In this document: positions 1 through 9,036 of the stretch, piece by piece
Position numbering within the stretch: the stretch's first letter is position 1
How the letters are laid out: each line of letters starts with the position of its first letter
Assembly (NCBI RefSeq): GCF_023156285.1
Contig: NZ_JAKZAJ010000002.1
Location: forward strand, 310,001-374,000
Origin: Marinobacter koreensis
GTDB taxonomy: Bacteria > Pseudomonadota > Gammaproteobacteria > Pseudomonadales > Oleiphilaceae
Length of the DNA stretch: 64,000 bases
Direction: 5' to 3'
Notes under the pieces: generated by a model
Told to the model about the DNA's origin: nothing
What the model saw: the letters and a program-made list of their open reading frames with translations, nothing else
Databases searched by the model: none
Position numbers and translations under genes: made by a program

Positions 1-853
1 CCGGCGCTGTGACCGTTTCCTGAACCGCAAGGCGGAGTTCCTCGCGAGACAGGACGAGGGCGTTAACGGCCGATCGCACCCGGGTGGCCATGGGATGATA
101 GGCGTCGGACACGGTCCGATGATAGCAGCAGGGGGAAAAACTGATCCGGGGCGCCTGGCTGTCACTCCCTTTGGCGATCAGGCGGCGGTGGAGATCACCA
201 CAGGCATGAAGTGCCACGCCGTGGGCGACATCCGGCCAACGCAGTTCCGGCGCCATCACATCCTGACAGTGAATGGTTAACCGGTCCGAAAACCGTGCCG
301 CCAGACGGTTTCCGTCCTCGACCAGGGCCGCATCCCACTCGAACCCGTTCACCGGTGCGGTGCATTGGCGGGCCAGCGTTCGCGTAAGGTGGCCTTTGCC
401 ACAACACCAATCCAGCACCGGTCCGTTCAGCGGCAGAATTGCCGCGGCAAAGGCGCCGGCCTGGGCGCGTTTGCGGCCGGGCATGTCGGTCGCATCAACC
501 TCGTCCAGGGTGACCCTGGCCACAGCGGCCTCCGGGGGCGAGATCGCCGACAGATCGGTCAGTGCCGGATAGTCAGCCATTCCCGGTACCCAATGGGCAA
601 TGCGGGACGCCAGCTCCGCCGGATGCCTGTCGAAATAATCGAGAGCAGCCGGGTCGAGAGCATCGAGCCACCGGACCAGCCCTGGAGACCGGCCCTCCCA
701 CTGTGGAGACGGTGTCTTGAATGGCGCCGGACGCCAGAACCCGGCATGGCTGGCCAACCAGTCATTCAGGCACTCCCAGCGGGTGTAAAACGATGGCGTC
801 GGCTCGTGCCCTGTGCGGCAACCTGGAGCACTCCCTTCGGAACGAGTAATCAT
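1..853 (-). CDS. SAM-dependent methyltransferase, partial (C-terminus beyond window)
   Basis: The reverse-strand frame stays open from an ATG at 853 to the left edge, so the 3' end is missing. A glycine-rich SAM-binding motif DWCCGKGHL appears about residue 150. It is followed by FEWDAALVEDGN, LHACGDLH and SPCCYH, a pattern I associate with the METTL25/GSTCD-like methyltransferase group. The substrate cannot be told. The ATG overlaps the TGA of the upstream dehydrogenase (ATGA), so the gene is probably translationally coupled and last in a three-gene operon. The fold assignment is fairly secure and the subfamily is inference. Confidence 0.75.
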   Translation of the reverse strand, partial: MITRSEGSAPGCRTGHEPTPSFYTRWECLNDWLASHAGFWRPAPFKTPSPQWEGRSPGLVRWLDALDPAALDYFDRHPAELASRIAHWVPGMADYPALTDLSAISPPEAAVARVTLDEVDATDMPGRKRAQAGAFAAAILPLNGPVLDWCCGKGHLTRTLARQCTAPVNGFEWDAALVEDGNRLAARFSDRLTIHCQDVMAPELRWPDVAHGVALHACGDLHRRLIAKGSDSQAPRISFSPCCYHRTVSDAYHPMATRVRSAVNALVLSREELRLAVQETVTAP

Positions 854-2121
854 TCCTGAAAGCGGCCGGGCCTAAACGCATCCAGACAGATCGCGGGCTC
901 CTCGCCGTCGATGATCTGAGCGATCACATCCGCACTGCCGGCGGACAGCGTCCAGCCGAAAGTGCCGTGACCGGTATTCAGATAGAGATTCTCGCGCGGA
1001 CCACGACCAATGATAGCCGGACCGTCCGGAGTCATTGGCCGGAATCCGGTCCAGGTTTCGGCCGCCTTCAGATCCGCACAGCCCGGGAATCGGGACTCCA
1101 CCGATTTGCGAATTGTTGCCAGCCGGCTTTCAGGGATATCCCGGTTGAAATCCGCCAGTTCAACGAACCCGGTCGCCCTCAGCCGATTGCCAAGGCGGGT
1201 ACTGACGACCTTGTAGTTGTCGTCGTGAATGGTACTGGCGGGTGCCCGATCCGCATCACGCAGGGGAACGGTGATGCTGTACCCCTTCACCGGATAGATC
1301 GGGAGGTTCAGGCCCAGCGGCCGGACCAGCGACGGCGACCAGCACCCGGCACTGATCACGAAGGCATCGGCCTGAATGACTTCCCGCAGCCCCTGTTCAT
1401 TGCGGATGGCGACCGCATCCACCCGGCGTTCACCCGCCACGAGATTTTCCACCTCGACGTTGAAACGAAACGACACCCCCTGCTTTTCGCACTCGGCGGC
1501 CAACGCCCGGGAAAACAGGTGACAATCTCCGGTGCCATCGGTGTCAAAACTCAGGGCACCATAGAGCGGCCCGGGGCCCACCATGCCGGGCTCGGCCTCC
1601 CGCGCCTGCTCGGGCGTCAGCAGACGGGAAGCGATACCCATTTCCTCAAGGAGCTGGTGTACCTCCCGATATCCGTCCATGGCTTCCGGCGTACTGGCCA
1701 GATGAAGCAGGCCCTTGTGTGCACCGTCGAAGGCAAGGTCGAGCTCCTTTTCCAGTTTCAGGAAACGATCCCGGCTATGCATACCCAGGCGCAGCATGGC
1801 ACGGCGATTGAGGCCGAACAGGCCCGGCGACCAGGCATACCGGAGCGTGGCAAACATGAAGCGCACGGCTTCCACAGACGGCGGTATACGAAGCTTCAGC
1901 GGCCCGTCGGCCTTGAACAGCCAGGGGATCGCCTTGAGTACCATGGACGGATCGGCCCAAGGATAGACCACACCGTAGGATCGCTGTGCCGCGTTGCCCT
2001 TGCTGGTCTCATTACCGGTAATCCCGTGTCGCTCCAGCAGGGTGACCTGATGCCCCCGGCGATTCAATTCATAGGCGGTTGTGACACCAACCACACCCCC
2101 ACCTACGACCACAATATGCAT
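850..2121 (-). CDS. D-amino acid dehydrogenase-like FAD oxidoreductase (DadA family)
   Basis: A 423-residue flavoprotein. The N-terminus IVVVGGGVVGVTTAYEL is the Rossmann dinucleotide-binding motif for FAD, followed by a basic LLERH segment. The C-terminal block TWTGFRPMTPDGPAIIGR and the NTGHGTFGWTLSAGSA motif are typical of DadA, which oxidatively deaminates D-amino acids and passes electrons to the respiratory chain. Length matches DadA (about 420-430). I chose the start directly before the FAD motif. A reading frame 25 codons longer exists but adds nothing family-like. It lies 19 bp after the PPK2 gene and overlaps the methyltransferase start. A related amino-acid oxidase specificity is possible. 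Confidence 0.85.
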   Translation of the reverse strand: MHIVVVGGGVVGVTTAYELNRRGHQVTLLERHGITGNETSKGNAAQRSYGVVYPWADPSMVLKAIPWLFKADGPLKLRIPPSVEAVRFMFATLRYAWSPGLFGLNRRAMLRLGMHSRDRFLKLEKELDLAFDGAHKGLLHLASTPEAMDGYREVHQLLEEMGIASRLLTPEQAREAEPGMVGPGPLYGALSFDTDGTGDCHLFSRALAAECEKQGVSFRFNVEVENLVAGERRVDAVAIRNEQGLREVIQADAFVISAGCWSPSLVRPLGLNLPIYPVKGYSITVPLRDADRAPASTIHDDNYKVVSTRLGNRLRATGFVELADFNRDIPESRLATIRKSVESRFPGCADLKAAETWTGFRPMTPDGPAIIGRGPRENLYLNTGHGTFGWTLSAGSADVIAQIIDGEEPAICLDAFRPGRFQE

Positions 2122-2140
2122 GTGCGCCTCCGCTTGCTTG

Positions 2141-2971
2141 CTACCGGACCCCATTCTTCGCCAGCAGGCGCCGGTATTCGTCCAAAATGGCTTCATCCTC
2201 TGCCGGGTAGTCCGGCGCCAGCCGAATCAGCTGATCCGCCAGAATGGCCGCCACAATGGCCCTGGCTTCCGGCTTACGATCGCCCGGAATGATGAACCAG
2301 GGCGCCTCCTCGATGTGAGTGGCTGCCAGCGCCTCTTCGGCAAAACCTTCATAATCTGCCCGTTTTGCCCAGCCATCAATATCGGATTTATCGAATTTCC
2401 AACGCTTGCGAGGCTTGTCCAGCCGTTTGAGGAGCCGGTGACGGTGCTCATCCCCGGACAGGTTCAGCCAGATTTTCAGAATCGTCGTGCCTTCCCGGAC
2501 CAGATGCCGTTCGAAGTGACGAATGGATCGATAGCGACCGGGCCAGTCGTACTGCTCCGGGTTCAGGACCGGCCAGACCCGTTCTCCGATGACGGCCTCG
2601 TGATGACTGCGATTGAAGGCGACCATTTCGCCGAAGGCCGGCAGATAGGGCGTCACACGCCACAGGAAATCATGGCGGGCTTCCAGGCCCAGCGGTCGAC
2701 TGAAGGACCACGCATGGAACCCGGCAGGGTCGGCGTAGGTCGAGAGCGTGCGAATCAGACTGTCCTTGCCGCTGGTATCCGGGCCGTGAACCACCACCAG
2801 TAATCCCTTCCGCCGGTTGGCCCAGAGTCGACGCTGGTATTCACCGATGGTCTCCAGACTGTCCTGCAGATCCGGCAATTCCGAATCCTCGGGCGCCAGG
2901 GTCGGATAGTCCCGGAATCGCGGGCGCTCCGGGGCGTAACACCAGTGTTCGGCAAACGCCGTCATCTCCAT
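2141..2971 (-). CDS. PPK2-family polyphosphate:nucleotide phosphotransferase
   Basis: A 276-residue P-loop kinase. The Walker A-like motif HGPDTSGKDS lies at residues 62-71, and FNRSHHEAVIGERV at 119-132 matches the PPK2 lid motif. PWFIIPGDRKPEAR near the C-terminus is also family-typical. PPK2 enzymes transfer phosphate between inorganic polyphosphate and nucleotides. Whether this one uses AMP, ADP or GDP cannot be read here. The Walker A is atypical (TSGKDS where most have AAGKGG). The start at 2971 has AGGA about nine bases upstream. It is the first gene of the PPK2-dadA-methyltransferase operon, but no pathway logic linking the three is obvious. Confidence 0.85.
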   Translation of the reverse strand: MEMTAFAEHWCYAPERPRFRDYPTLAPEDSELPDLQDSLETIGEYQRRLWANRRKGLLVVVHGPDTSGKDSLIRTLSTYADPAGFHAWSFSRPLGLEARHDFLWRVTPYLPAFGEMVAFNRSHHEAVIGERVWPVLNPEQYDWPGRYRSIRHFERHLVREGTTILKIWLNLSGDEHRHRLLKRLDKPRKRWKFDKSDIDGWAKRADYEGFAEEALAATHIEEAPWFIIPGDRKPEARAIVAAILADQLIRLAPDYPAEDEAILDEYRRLLAKNGVR

Positions 2972-3017
2972 AAGTGGTTTTCCTATCGCCTTGATGTAGG
3001 TCAACAATCACACAACC

Positions 3018-3026
3018 TGCTAGAAT
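3018..3026 (+). promoter_or_regulatory. possible extended -10 promoter for tatD/HD-GYP
   Basis: TGCTAGAAT has the TGn extension plus a 5/6 -10 hexamer, 63 bp before the tatD ATG, in the divergent intergenic region. No good -35 lies 17 bp upstream, which is acceptable for extended -10 promoters. Read by eye only. Confidence 0.3.
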
Positions 3027-3089
3027 TGCGCGTTCAAGTTCCCAGAATAGCAGCCCCGACGCGGGTTGCGATGGAGTTCAGCCCGAGTA

Positions 3090-3899
3090 ATGAGCAAGAA
3101 GCGTCGCGAGATTCCCGTTTTCGATCATCCCATCATCGAAACCCACTGCCACCTGGACTACCTCAAGGATCGCCCCCTCGAGGAAACCCTGGAAGAGAGC
3201 CAGCGGGTCAACATTGAGCGGGTCATCACGATTGCGGTGGCCCCGGACAACCTGGCAAAGGTCCGCGAACTCAGTAACGTGGCGCCCTGGGTCTACGGTA
3301 CCCAGGGCATTCATCCCCACGAAGCGGAAACCTACACGGACGCGGTAGAAGAAGAGATTCGCCGGCACGCGGGCGACGAGAAGATCGTGGCCGTGGGCGA
3401 AATCGGTCTGGACTATTTCTACGACAACGCCGACCGTGAGGTACAACGCAACGTCTTCCGTCGCCAGCTGCAACTGGCCTGTGACGCCGACCGGCCGGTG
3501 GTCATTCACAGCCGCGAAGCCGACGAGGACACCATCGCTATCCTGAAGGAATTCGAGAACAGCCTTACACGACGCGGTGTCATCCACAGCTTCACATCCG
3601 GTCCAGGGCTGGCCAAGTACGCCCTGGACCAGGGCTGGTGTCTGGGCTTCAATGGCATTACCACCTTCAATAAGGCCGAGAACGTCCGGGACATCGTGCG
3701 CATGTCGCCCATTGAGCAGATTCTGTTGGAGACCGACGCGCCGTTCCTTACTCCGGTGCCCTACCGTGGGCGTGAGAACGCGCCTTTCTACCTGCCGTTT
3801 GTGGCCGAGAATATCGCGAAGGTCAAAGACCTGCCCCTGGAGCAGGTGCTCAGCCAGACCTACCTGAACAGCCTACGGACGTTTTTTTCCGAACAATGA
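3090..3899 (+). CDS. TatD family metal-dependent hydrolase
   Basis: A 269-residue TIM-barrel hydrolase of the TatD/YcfH group, whose members act as metal-dependent deoxyribonucleases. Metal ligands are visible: HCH at 19-21, Glu104 in GEIGLDYF, His140 in VVIHSRE, His166 in VIHSF and Asp216 in ETDAPFLTP. I used the ATG at 3090. A TTG eight codons upstream (3066) is in frame but has no clear ribosome site. Its TGA overlaps the start of the next gene (ATGA), so it is coupled to the HD-GYP protein. The pairing of a nuclease-like enzyme with a c-di-GMP phosphodiesterase is noted without explanation. Confidence 0.9.
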   Translation: MSKKRREIPVFDHPIIETHCHLDYLKDRPLEETLEESQRVNIERVITIAVAPDNLAKVRELSNVAPWVYGTQGIHPHEAETYTDAVEEEIRRHAGDEKIVAVGEIGLDYFYDNADREVQRNVFRRQLQLACDADRPVVIHSREADEDTIAILKEFENSLTRRGVIHSFTSGPGLAKYALDQGWCLGFNGITTFNKAENVRDIVRMSPIEQILLETDAPFLTPVPYRGRENAPFYLPFVAENIAKVKDLPLEQVLSQTYLNSLRTFFSEQ

Positions 3900-5104
3900 T
3901 CAAACGCATACCGGTTTCGGCCCTCAAGGTCGGGATGTACATCACCGACCTGAACAACGACTGGATTCCTCACAACACCCAGCGCAAGCGGGGTTTTATC
4001 AAGCGTGAGGAAACCATCGAGAAAATCCGCCAGATGGGGGTGAAATACATCTACATCGACACCGGGCGGGGTCTCGATACCCAGGATGCCGAAACCGCCG
4101 GCGAAGTCGATCGCAGGAACGAAGCTGCGCTACAGAAAGCGGGCGAAACGTCGCCCGGTCTCAGAGCGGCGACGCCGATGGAGGAAGAGATCGTTATTGC
4201 CCAGCAGATCCACTCCCAGGCACAGGGTCTGGTGGGCAGCTTCCTGAACAACGTGAAGATGGGCACCGCCGTGGATGTGGCTCCGATCCACCAGCTGGCG
4301 GACGAATTGCAGAACTCGGTGTTCCGGAATGCGAATGCGCTGAGTTGCCTGGGCCGGATACGGGAGAAAGACAACTACCTGTTGGAGCACTCCGTCAACC
4401 TCAGCGTGCTCATGTCGCTGTTCGGAAATTTCCGGAAACTGTCATCCGACGTGCTGCACCAGACGATTGTCGGCGCCCTGCTCCACGACCTGGGCAAGAT
4501 CCTGACCCCCGACGAGATCCTGCACAAACCCGGTCGACTGACGGCAGAAGAATTCGAGGTCATGAAGCTCCACGCCCGTCATTCCCGGGACATCCTCTCA
4601 AGCACGGAAGGTATCGGCGAGATTAGTGTCATTACCGCCGCCCAGCACCACGAGAAGCTGGACGGCAGCGGCTATCCCGAAGGCCTGAAAGGCGACGAGA
4701 TATCCGAATACGGCCGCATGGTCGCCATTACGGACGTATACGATGCTATTACGGCCGATCGCGTCTACCACAAGGGGATGACCCCCACCCAGGGCCTGAA
4801 AAAGCTGCTGGAATGGAGCGGCGACCACCTCGATCCGGTACTGGTCAAGCAGTTCATCCGGTGCCTGGGGCTGTACCCCGTGGGCTCACTGGTTCTGCTT
4901 GAGAGCGGAAGGCTGGGTGTGGTCGTGGAAACCAACGATCACGATCAACGTCTGCCAGTAGTCCGCCTGATGTACCACACCCGTTTTCGCATGCCGATCC
5001 CGGTTGAAACCCTGGACCTATCGAAGCCCAACGTCCAGGACCATATCATTCGCGCCGTCGACCCGGACGATTATCACATCGACATCCGTAAATTCCTGAT
5101 TTGA
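3896..5104 (+). CDS. HD-GYP domain c-di-GMP phosphodiesterase (DUF3391 N-terminus)
   Basis: A 402-residue cytoplasmic protein. Residues 1-130 match the DUF3391 domain that often precedes HD-GYP (start IKRIPVSALKVGMYI). The HD pair is at 197-198 (LLHDLGKI), and the full signature HHEKLDGSGYPEGL is at 251-264. The GYP motif is intact, so hydrolysis of cyclic di-GMP is expected. The start overlaps the tatD stop by four bases. No transmembrane segment or receiver is seen, so the input signal is unknown. The gene probably acts against the diguanylate cyclases encoded at 6.7-9.0 kb and 13-14.7 kb. That link is inference from shared chemistry only. Confidence 0.92.
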   Translation: MIKRIPVSALKVGMYITDLNNDWIPHNTQRKRGFIKREETIEKIRQMGVKYIYIDTGRGLDTQDAETAGEVDRRNEAALQKAGETSPGLRAATPMEEEIVIAQQIHSQAQGLVGSFLNNVKMGTAVDVAPIHQLADELQNSVFRNANALSCLGRIREKDNYLLEHSVNLSVLMSLFGNFRKLSSDVLHQTIVGALLHDLGKILTPDEILHKPGRLTAEEFEVMKLHARHSRDILSSTEGIGEISVITAAQHHEKLDGSGYPEGLKGDEISEYGRMVAITDVYDAITADRVYHKGMTPTQGLKKLLEWSGDHLDPVLVKQFIRCLGLYPVGSLVLLESGRLGVVVETNDHDQRLPVVRLMYHTRFRMPIPVETLDLSKPNVQDHIIRAVDPDDYHIDIRKFLI

Positions 5105-5170
5105 GTCAGCGGGGTTCTCCCCCGGTCTGCTATCCTCGGAATATTACATCGGTCACGACACCCGCTTTAC

Positions 5171-6787
5171 ATGATGGCATCCCTTTTCCAGATTCTCGGT
5201 GGCCTGGCCCTGTTTCTCCTGGCCATGGAAATGATGACGGACGGTCTGAAAAGTGCCGCCGGACATCATCTGCGTCATATGCTGGGAAGCTGGACCCGTA
5301 CGCCACTGCGTGGCCTGGCTGCGGGTTGCCTGATTACCGGCCTGGTGCAATCCTCGGGCGCCGTGACCGTGGCCACCCTGGGATTCGTCAATGCCGGCCT
5401 GCTGGGGCTCGGCCAGTCCCTGGGCGTGATCTTTGGGGCCAACATCGGTACCACCGTCACCGCCTGGCTGGTCAGCCTGATCGGCTTTGGCTTCAACATC
5501 GAAGCCATTGCGCTTCCGCTGTTGACCTGCGGGGTGGCCCTGAAACTGATCAGCAATCGTTCGCGGGTCCAGTCACTCGGACAGGCCCTGGCCGGCTTCG
5601 CCCTGTTTTTCCTGGGCTTGTCCATTCTGAAAAGCTCCCTGGAAGGTTTCACCGCAGGTTTCGACAACCAGCACCTGCTGGCCAATGCCTACGGACTGCC
5701 GGCCTGGCTTCTGACCGGCTTTCTGGCGACCGTGCTGACGCAATCCTCCAGTGCCGCGCTGGCCATTGTCCTGACCGCCGCGGCCGGCGGCCTGATCCCG
5801 CTCAACAGCGCGGCAGCAGCGGTAATCGGGGCCAACCTGGGATCCACCTCCACGGCGGCGCTTGCCGCCATCAAGGCAACGGCCAACGCCCGACGACTGG
5901 CCATCGGCCATATCCTGTTCAACGCCATGACGGGAGTCGTCGCCCTGCTCATTCTTCCAATCATGCTCTGGGTGGTCGAACGGCTGGCAGACTGGCTTGA
6001 TATGACGGCCAATGTGGCCGTCTCCCTGGCGCTGTTTCATACCCTGTTCAATGTCATCGGGGCCCTGATCATGATGCCCCTGACACCTCGCTTTGCCTAC
6101 CTGCTCAGCCGCCTGTTCCGGAGCCAGGAAGAAGACAACGCCGAACCTCGGCACCTCGACAGCACTCTGGTCACCACGCCGGAGGTCGCCGTGTCTGCCG
6201 TGGATCAGGAGATGAAACGACTGGTAGGCCTGACACGGGGGCTGCTGCGCGTGTGCCTCGACCGGGAAGACCTGACAGGCGCCCAGATCCAGCCCAAAGT
6301 GGAGGCCTGTCGCAGCCTCAATGCGGCCATCAACGAATACATATCGAGACTCCGGGCGGAAAAGATGCAGCCGGCCACCGTAGATGCCCTTACTGATACC
6401 ATACGGGCCTGCCGATATCTGCTTGAGGCCACGGATCTGGCGGTTCAGTTGCTTCAGTTCCGGGATGCCCGGGACGATGTCCGGCTGGCGCCACTGGCCA
6501 CCCGGATTGATCAGTACCTGGTGACCCTGAGGTCATTGGTGGCCGCAGAAGGCCCAGCGCCGGAGACCTTCGAGCAGTCGGAAGTGCTCTACCACCAACT
6601 GAAATCCGGCCTGCTTGCGATGATTGTCCGAACCGAAGTACCGACATCGACCGGAGAAAGACTGCTCGATACGCTGAGCGGGATACGGCGCCTGGCCGAC
6701 CAGTGGGCAAAATCGCTGGCCTGGCAGCCGGCAACGTCACGACTGAATCACTCCGGGCCGGACTCCCCCACCCTGAACGCGCAATAA
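5171..6787 (+). CDS. Na+/phosphate cotransporter family protein with PhoU-like tail
   Basis: A 538-residue inner-membrane protein of the NptA/PNaS (Na/Pi cotransport) family. Two inverted QSS repeats mark the family: QSSGAVTVATLGF at 60-72 and QSSSAALAIVLTAA at 191-204. There are roughly eight hydrophobic segments up to residue 310. Residues 350-530 form a soluble helical region resembling PhoU. It should import phosphate with sodium. The 3' end overlaps the convergent cyclase gene by 40 bp, so the two transcripts are complementary at their tails. The start may be either of two adjacent ATGs. Confidence 0.88.
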   Translation: MMASLFQILGGLALFLLAMEMMTDGLKSAAGHHLRHMLGSWTRTPLRGLAAGCLITGLVQSSGAVTVATLGFVNAGLLGLGQSLGVIFGANIGTTVTAWLVSLIGFGFNIEAIALPLLTCGVALKLISNRSRVQSLGQALAGFALFFLGLSILKSSLEGFTAGFDNQHLLANAYGLPAWLLTGFLATVLTQSSSAALAIVLTAAAGGLIPLNSAAAAVIGANLGSTSTAALAAIKATANARRLAIGHILFNAMTGVVALLILPIMLWVVERLADWLDMTANVAVSLALFHTLFNVIGALIMMPLTPRFAYLLSRLFRSQEEDNAEPRHLDSTLVTTPEVAVSAVDQEMKRLVGLTRGLLRVCLDREDLTGAQIQPKVEACRSLNAAINEYISRLRAEKMQPATVDALTDTIRACRYLLEATDLAVQLLQFRDARDDVRLAPLATRIDQYLVTLRSLVAAEGPAPETFEQSEVLYHQLKSGLLAMIVRTEVPTSTGERLLDTLSGIRRLADQWAKSLAWQPATSRLNHSGPDSPTLNAQ

Positions 6788-9036
6788 CGATTGCGCCCGG
6801 TCTGTTTGGCCCGGTACATGGCCTGATCTGCCTGCCTCAGGAGCTGGTCACCATCCAGCTCTTCGGGTTGCGGGTAATAGGTGTAGCCCATGCTGGCCGA
6901 AACCCGGACCGAGTGGCTGGCAACCCAGGTCGGCTTGGCGATGGCCTGGAGCAGGCGATCCAGCAGGGCCTCAAGCGCCGCAGTATCGCCGACATTGACC
7001 ACCAGAGCGGCGAATTCGTCGCCACCCAGCCGTGCCAGGGTATCTTCTTCCCGAAGCTCCGCCCGCATGCGGGTGGCGACATCCACCAGCAACTCATCGC
7101 CGGCCTGGTGACCAAAGGCGTCATTCACCGGTTTGAACTCATCCAGATCGATATAGACAACGGCCAACCGATAGTCCTGGCGACGCGCCTGGGCCATCGC
7201 CTGCTGAAGCCGCTCGGCGAACAGGACCCGGTTAGGCAACTGTGTCAGCACATCGTAGTGCGCCATGGTCCGAAGTTTCTCTTCCTGGGCTTTGAGCTTG
7301 CTGATATCGGAAAACAATCCGACAAAATGGGTCACGGAACCATTGTCGTCCCGCACCGGGCTGATGGTCAGGGCCGCCATGTAACGCTGGCCGCCCTGTC
7401 GCTTGCTGGCGAATTCTCCACGCCAGAACCCCTGCTGGAGGCAGCTTGAGAAGACCGCAGTGCCCTCGTCCAGCGGCAACGGAGGCAAACGCCCGATGGC
7501 CCGGCTGCGCACCCAGCCGGTAATTTCGGTATAGGCATCGTTAACGTCGATCACCATACCGCGGCTATCGGTGATGAATATCGCTTCTCGTGCATGCTCG
7601 AAGACACTGGCGGCGAGGCGCTGCCGTTGCTCGGACTCTTTCCGGTCGGTGATGTCATACCACGAGCACAGGATGAATGGCTCGCCCTCACCGGGTTCGT
7701 GAATCGGCGCCAACGTCATATCCACCCAGACCTGAGAACCATCGGATCGCCGGAACAGCCATTCCAGTTGTTCCACGGCTCCGTCCCTGACGTGATCCAG
7801 CAACGTGGCCAGTTTCGCGCTGGACAGACTGCCATCGGGCTGCAACCGGGGTGAGAAAGCAGCGATGTCCTTCCCGATCAATGACAGTGGCGAACTGAAC
7901 TGGAGCAGATCGACCGCAGCGCGGTTGCTGTCCATGAACACGGAATCACTGAGCGTGAGCATGGGCTGCGGCCAACTCAGGATCAGACGTCGCAGCCGTT
8001 TCTGCTCCTTTCCCAGCTGACGCTTTTTCCGTCCCAGCCAGAGTGCCGTCATCACAAGCATCAACAGCAGAACCGATACGGTAATTATCCAGATGCGGTA
8101 TTGCTCAAACACTTCCGTCCAGGCAACCCGCGGCACCTGATCGTAGGGCGCAACCCGCAAGCTCCGGGCCAGGGCTTCCACCGAATGGTAATCCGCCGGG
8201 GGCGAAAAGCCGGCGATGCCTGCTGCCAGGGCTGCCGGATAGGTATCCTCAATGGAAAACAGCGCCGAGGCGAACCGCCGAACGATCTCGTCATCCACGT
8301 GGGGCAATGCGGCCATGGGCCACTCCGGGTAAAGACGGGTTGAGACGACGAAGGGAAAACCTCTCAGATCCTGCCGGTTCACGACATGTATGCGGTCAGC
8401 CAAGGTGGGGTCCTCGGCCTCCAACTGCTCAAGAATCCCGGACCTGACAAATCCTACATCCGCATCCCCGGCCAACACCGCGCGAACCACCCGGTCGTGG
8501 GTCCCTACCAGTTTGAAACGGTTCTCCCGACGGGCATCCACGCCGGCATTTTCCAGTTCAAAAAGAGGCGCCAGGAAACCGCCCAGATAGTCCATACCCG
8601 GTGTGGCAACGGTCTTGCCCGCGACATCTGCGAGGGTCTGGATATCATTGCGGCCCGCCTCTGTGAATATCACCCCTCCGAGACTCGAGGTTGCCGTCTC
8701 GCCCTCTTTGCGAACGAGGGTGGCCAGAACACCCGTCAGGCTGCGCTCACTGCGGATAACCAGAAAATGACTGGGATTGGTCATGAAAAAATCAAGCTGG
8801 TTGGCCGCCAGGGCGCTGTTCATTTCCTCCTGAGTCAGCACTTCCAGTTGGATGGGTATACCAATCCGGCCAGACAGGTAGTCCGCCAGCGGCTGGTATC
8901 GGTTGACAACGATCGAATCCGGACGGTAGGCGAGGATCCCCAGCTTCAGGGAACTGACCGTCTTTGCCAGCGCCAGGCATGGCGGGGCCAGAGACGCCAG
9001 AGTGACAATCAGGAACACCATGATCGCGCGTTTCAT
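6748..9036 (-). CDS. PhnD-like sensor diguanylate cyclase (PhnD-TM-PAS-PAS-GGDEF)
   Basis: A 762-residue membrane sensor. A signal peptide (residues 1-24) precedes a periplasmic PhnD/phosphonate-binding-like domain (30-300, for example SLKLGILAYRPDSIV and FFMTNPSHFLVI). A transmembrane helix lies at about 313-333, then two PAS domains (about 345-460 and 470-590), then a GGDEF domain. The active site GGDEF is at 671-675, and the inhibitory I-site RxxD (REED) lies five residues before it, so product inhibition is likely. It should make c-di-GMP in response to a periplasmic ligand. There is no EAL domain. The start overlaps the stop of the upstream lipoprotein gene (ATGA), suggesting the two proteins work together. 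Confidence 0.9.
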   Translation of the reverse strand: MKRAIMVFLIVTLASLAPPCLALAKTVSSLKLGILAYRPDSIVVNRYQPLADYLSGRIGIPIQLEVLTQEEMNSALAANQLDFFMTNPSHFLVIRSERSLTGVLATLVRKEGETATSSLGGVIFTEAGRNDIQTLADVAGKTVATPGMDYLGGFLAPLFELENAGVDARRENRFKLVGTHDRVVRAVLAGDADVGFVRSGILEQLEAEDPTLADRIHVVNRQDLRGFPFVVSTRLYPEWPMAALPHVDDEIVRRFASALFSIEDTYPAALAAGIAGFSPPADYHSVEALARSLRVAPYDQVPRVAWTEVFEQYRIWIITVSVLLLMLVMTALWLGRKKRQLGKEQKRLRRLILSWPQPMLTLSDSVFMDSNRAAVDLLQFSSPLSLIGKDIAAFSPRLQPDGSLSSAKLATLLDHVRDGAVEQLEWLFRRSDGSQVWVDMTLAPIHEPGEGEPFILCSWYDITDRKESEQRQRLAASVFEHAREAIFITDSRGMVIDVNDAYTEITGWVRSRAIGRLPPLPLDEGTAVFSSCLQQGFWRGEFASKRQGGQRYMAALTISPVRDDNGSVTHFVGLFSDISKLKAQEEKLRTMAHYDVLTQLPNRVLFAERLQQAMAQARRQDYRLAVVYIDLDEFKPVNDAFGHQAGDELLVDVATRMRAELREEDTLARLGGDEFAALVVNVGDTAALEALLDRLLQAIAKPTWVASHSVRVSASMGYTYYPQPEELDGDQLLRQADQAMYRAKQTGRNRYCAFRVGESGPE

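Noticed and set aside
967-2292. 441-codon open frame on the plus strand opposite dadA
   Set aside because: It is antisense to a clear flavoprotein, shows no domain pattern and reflects high-GC codon bias.
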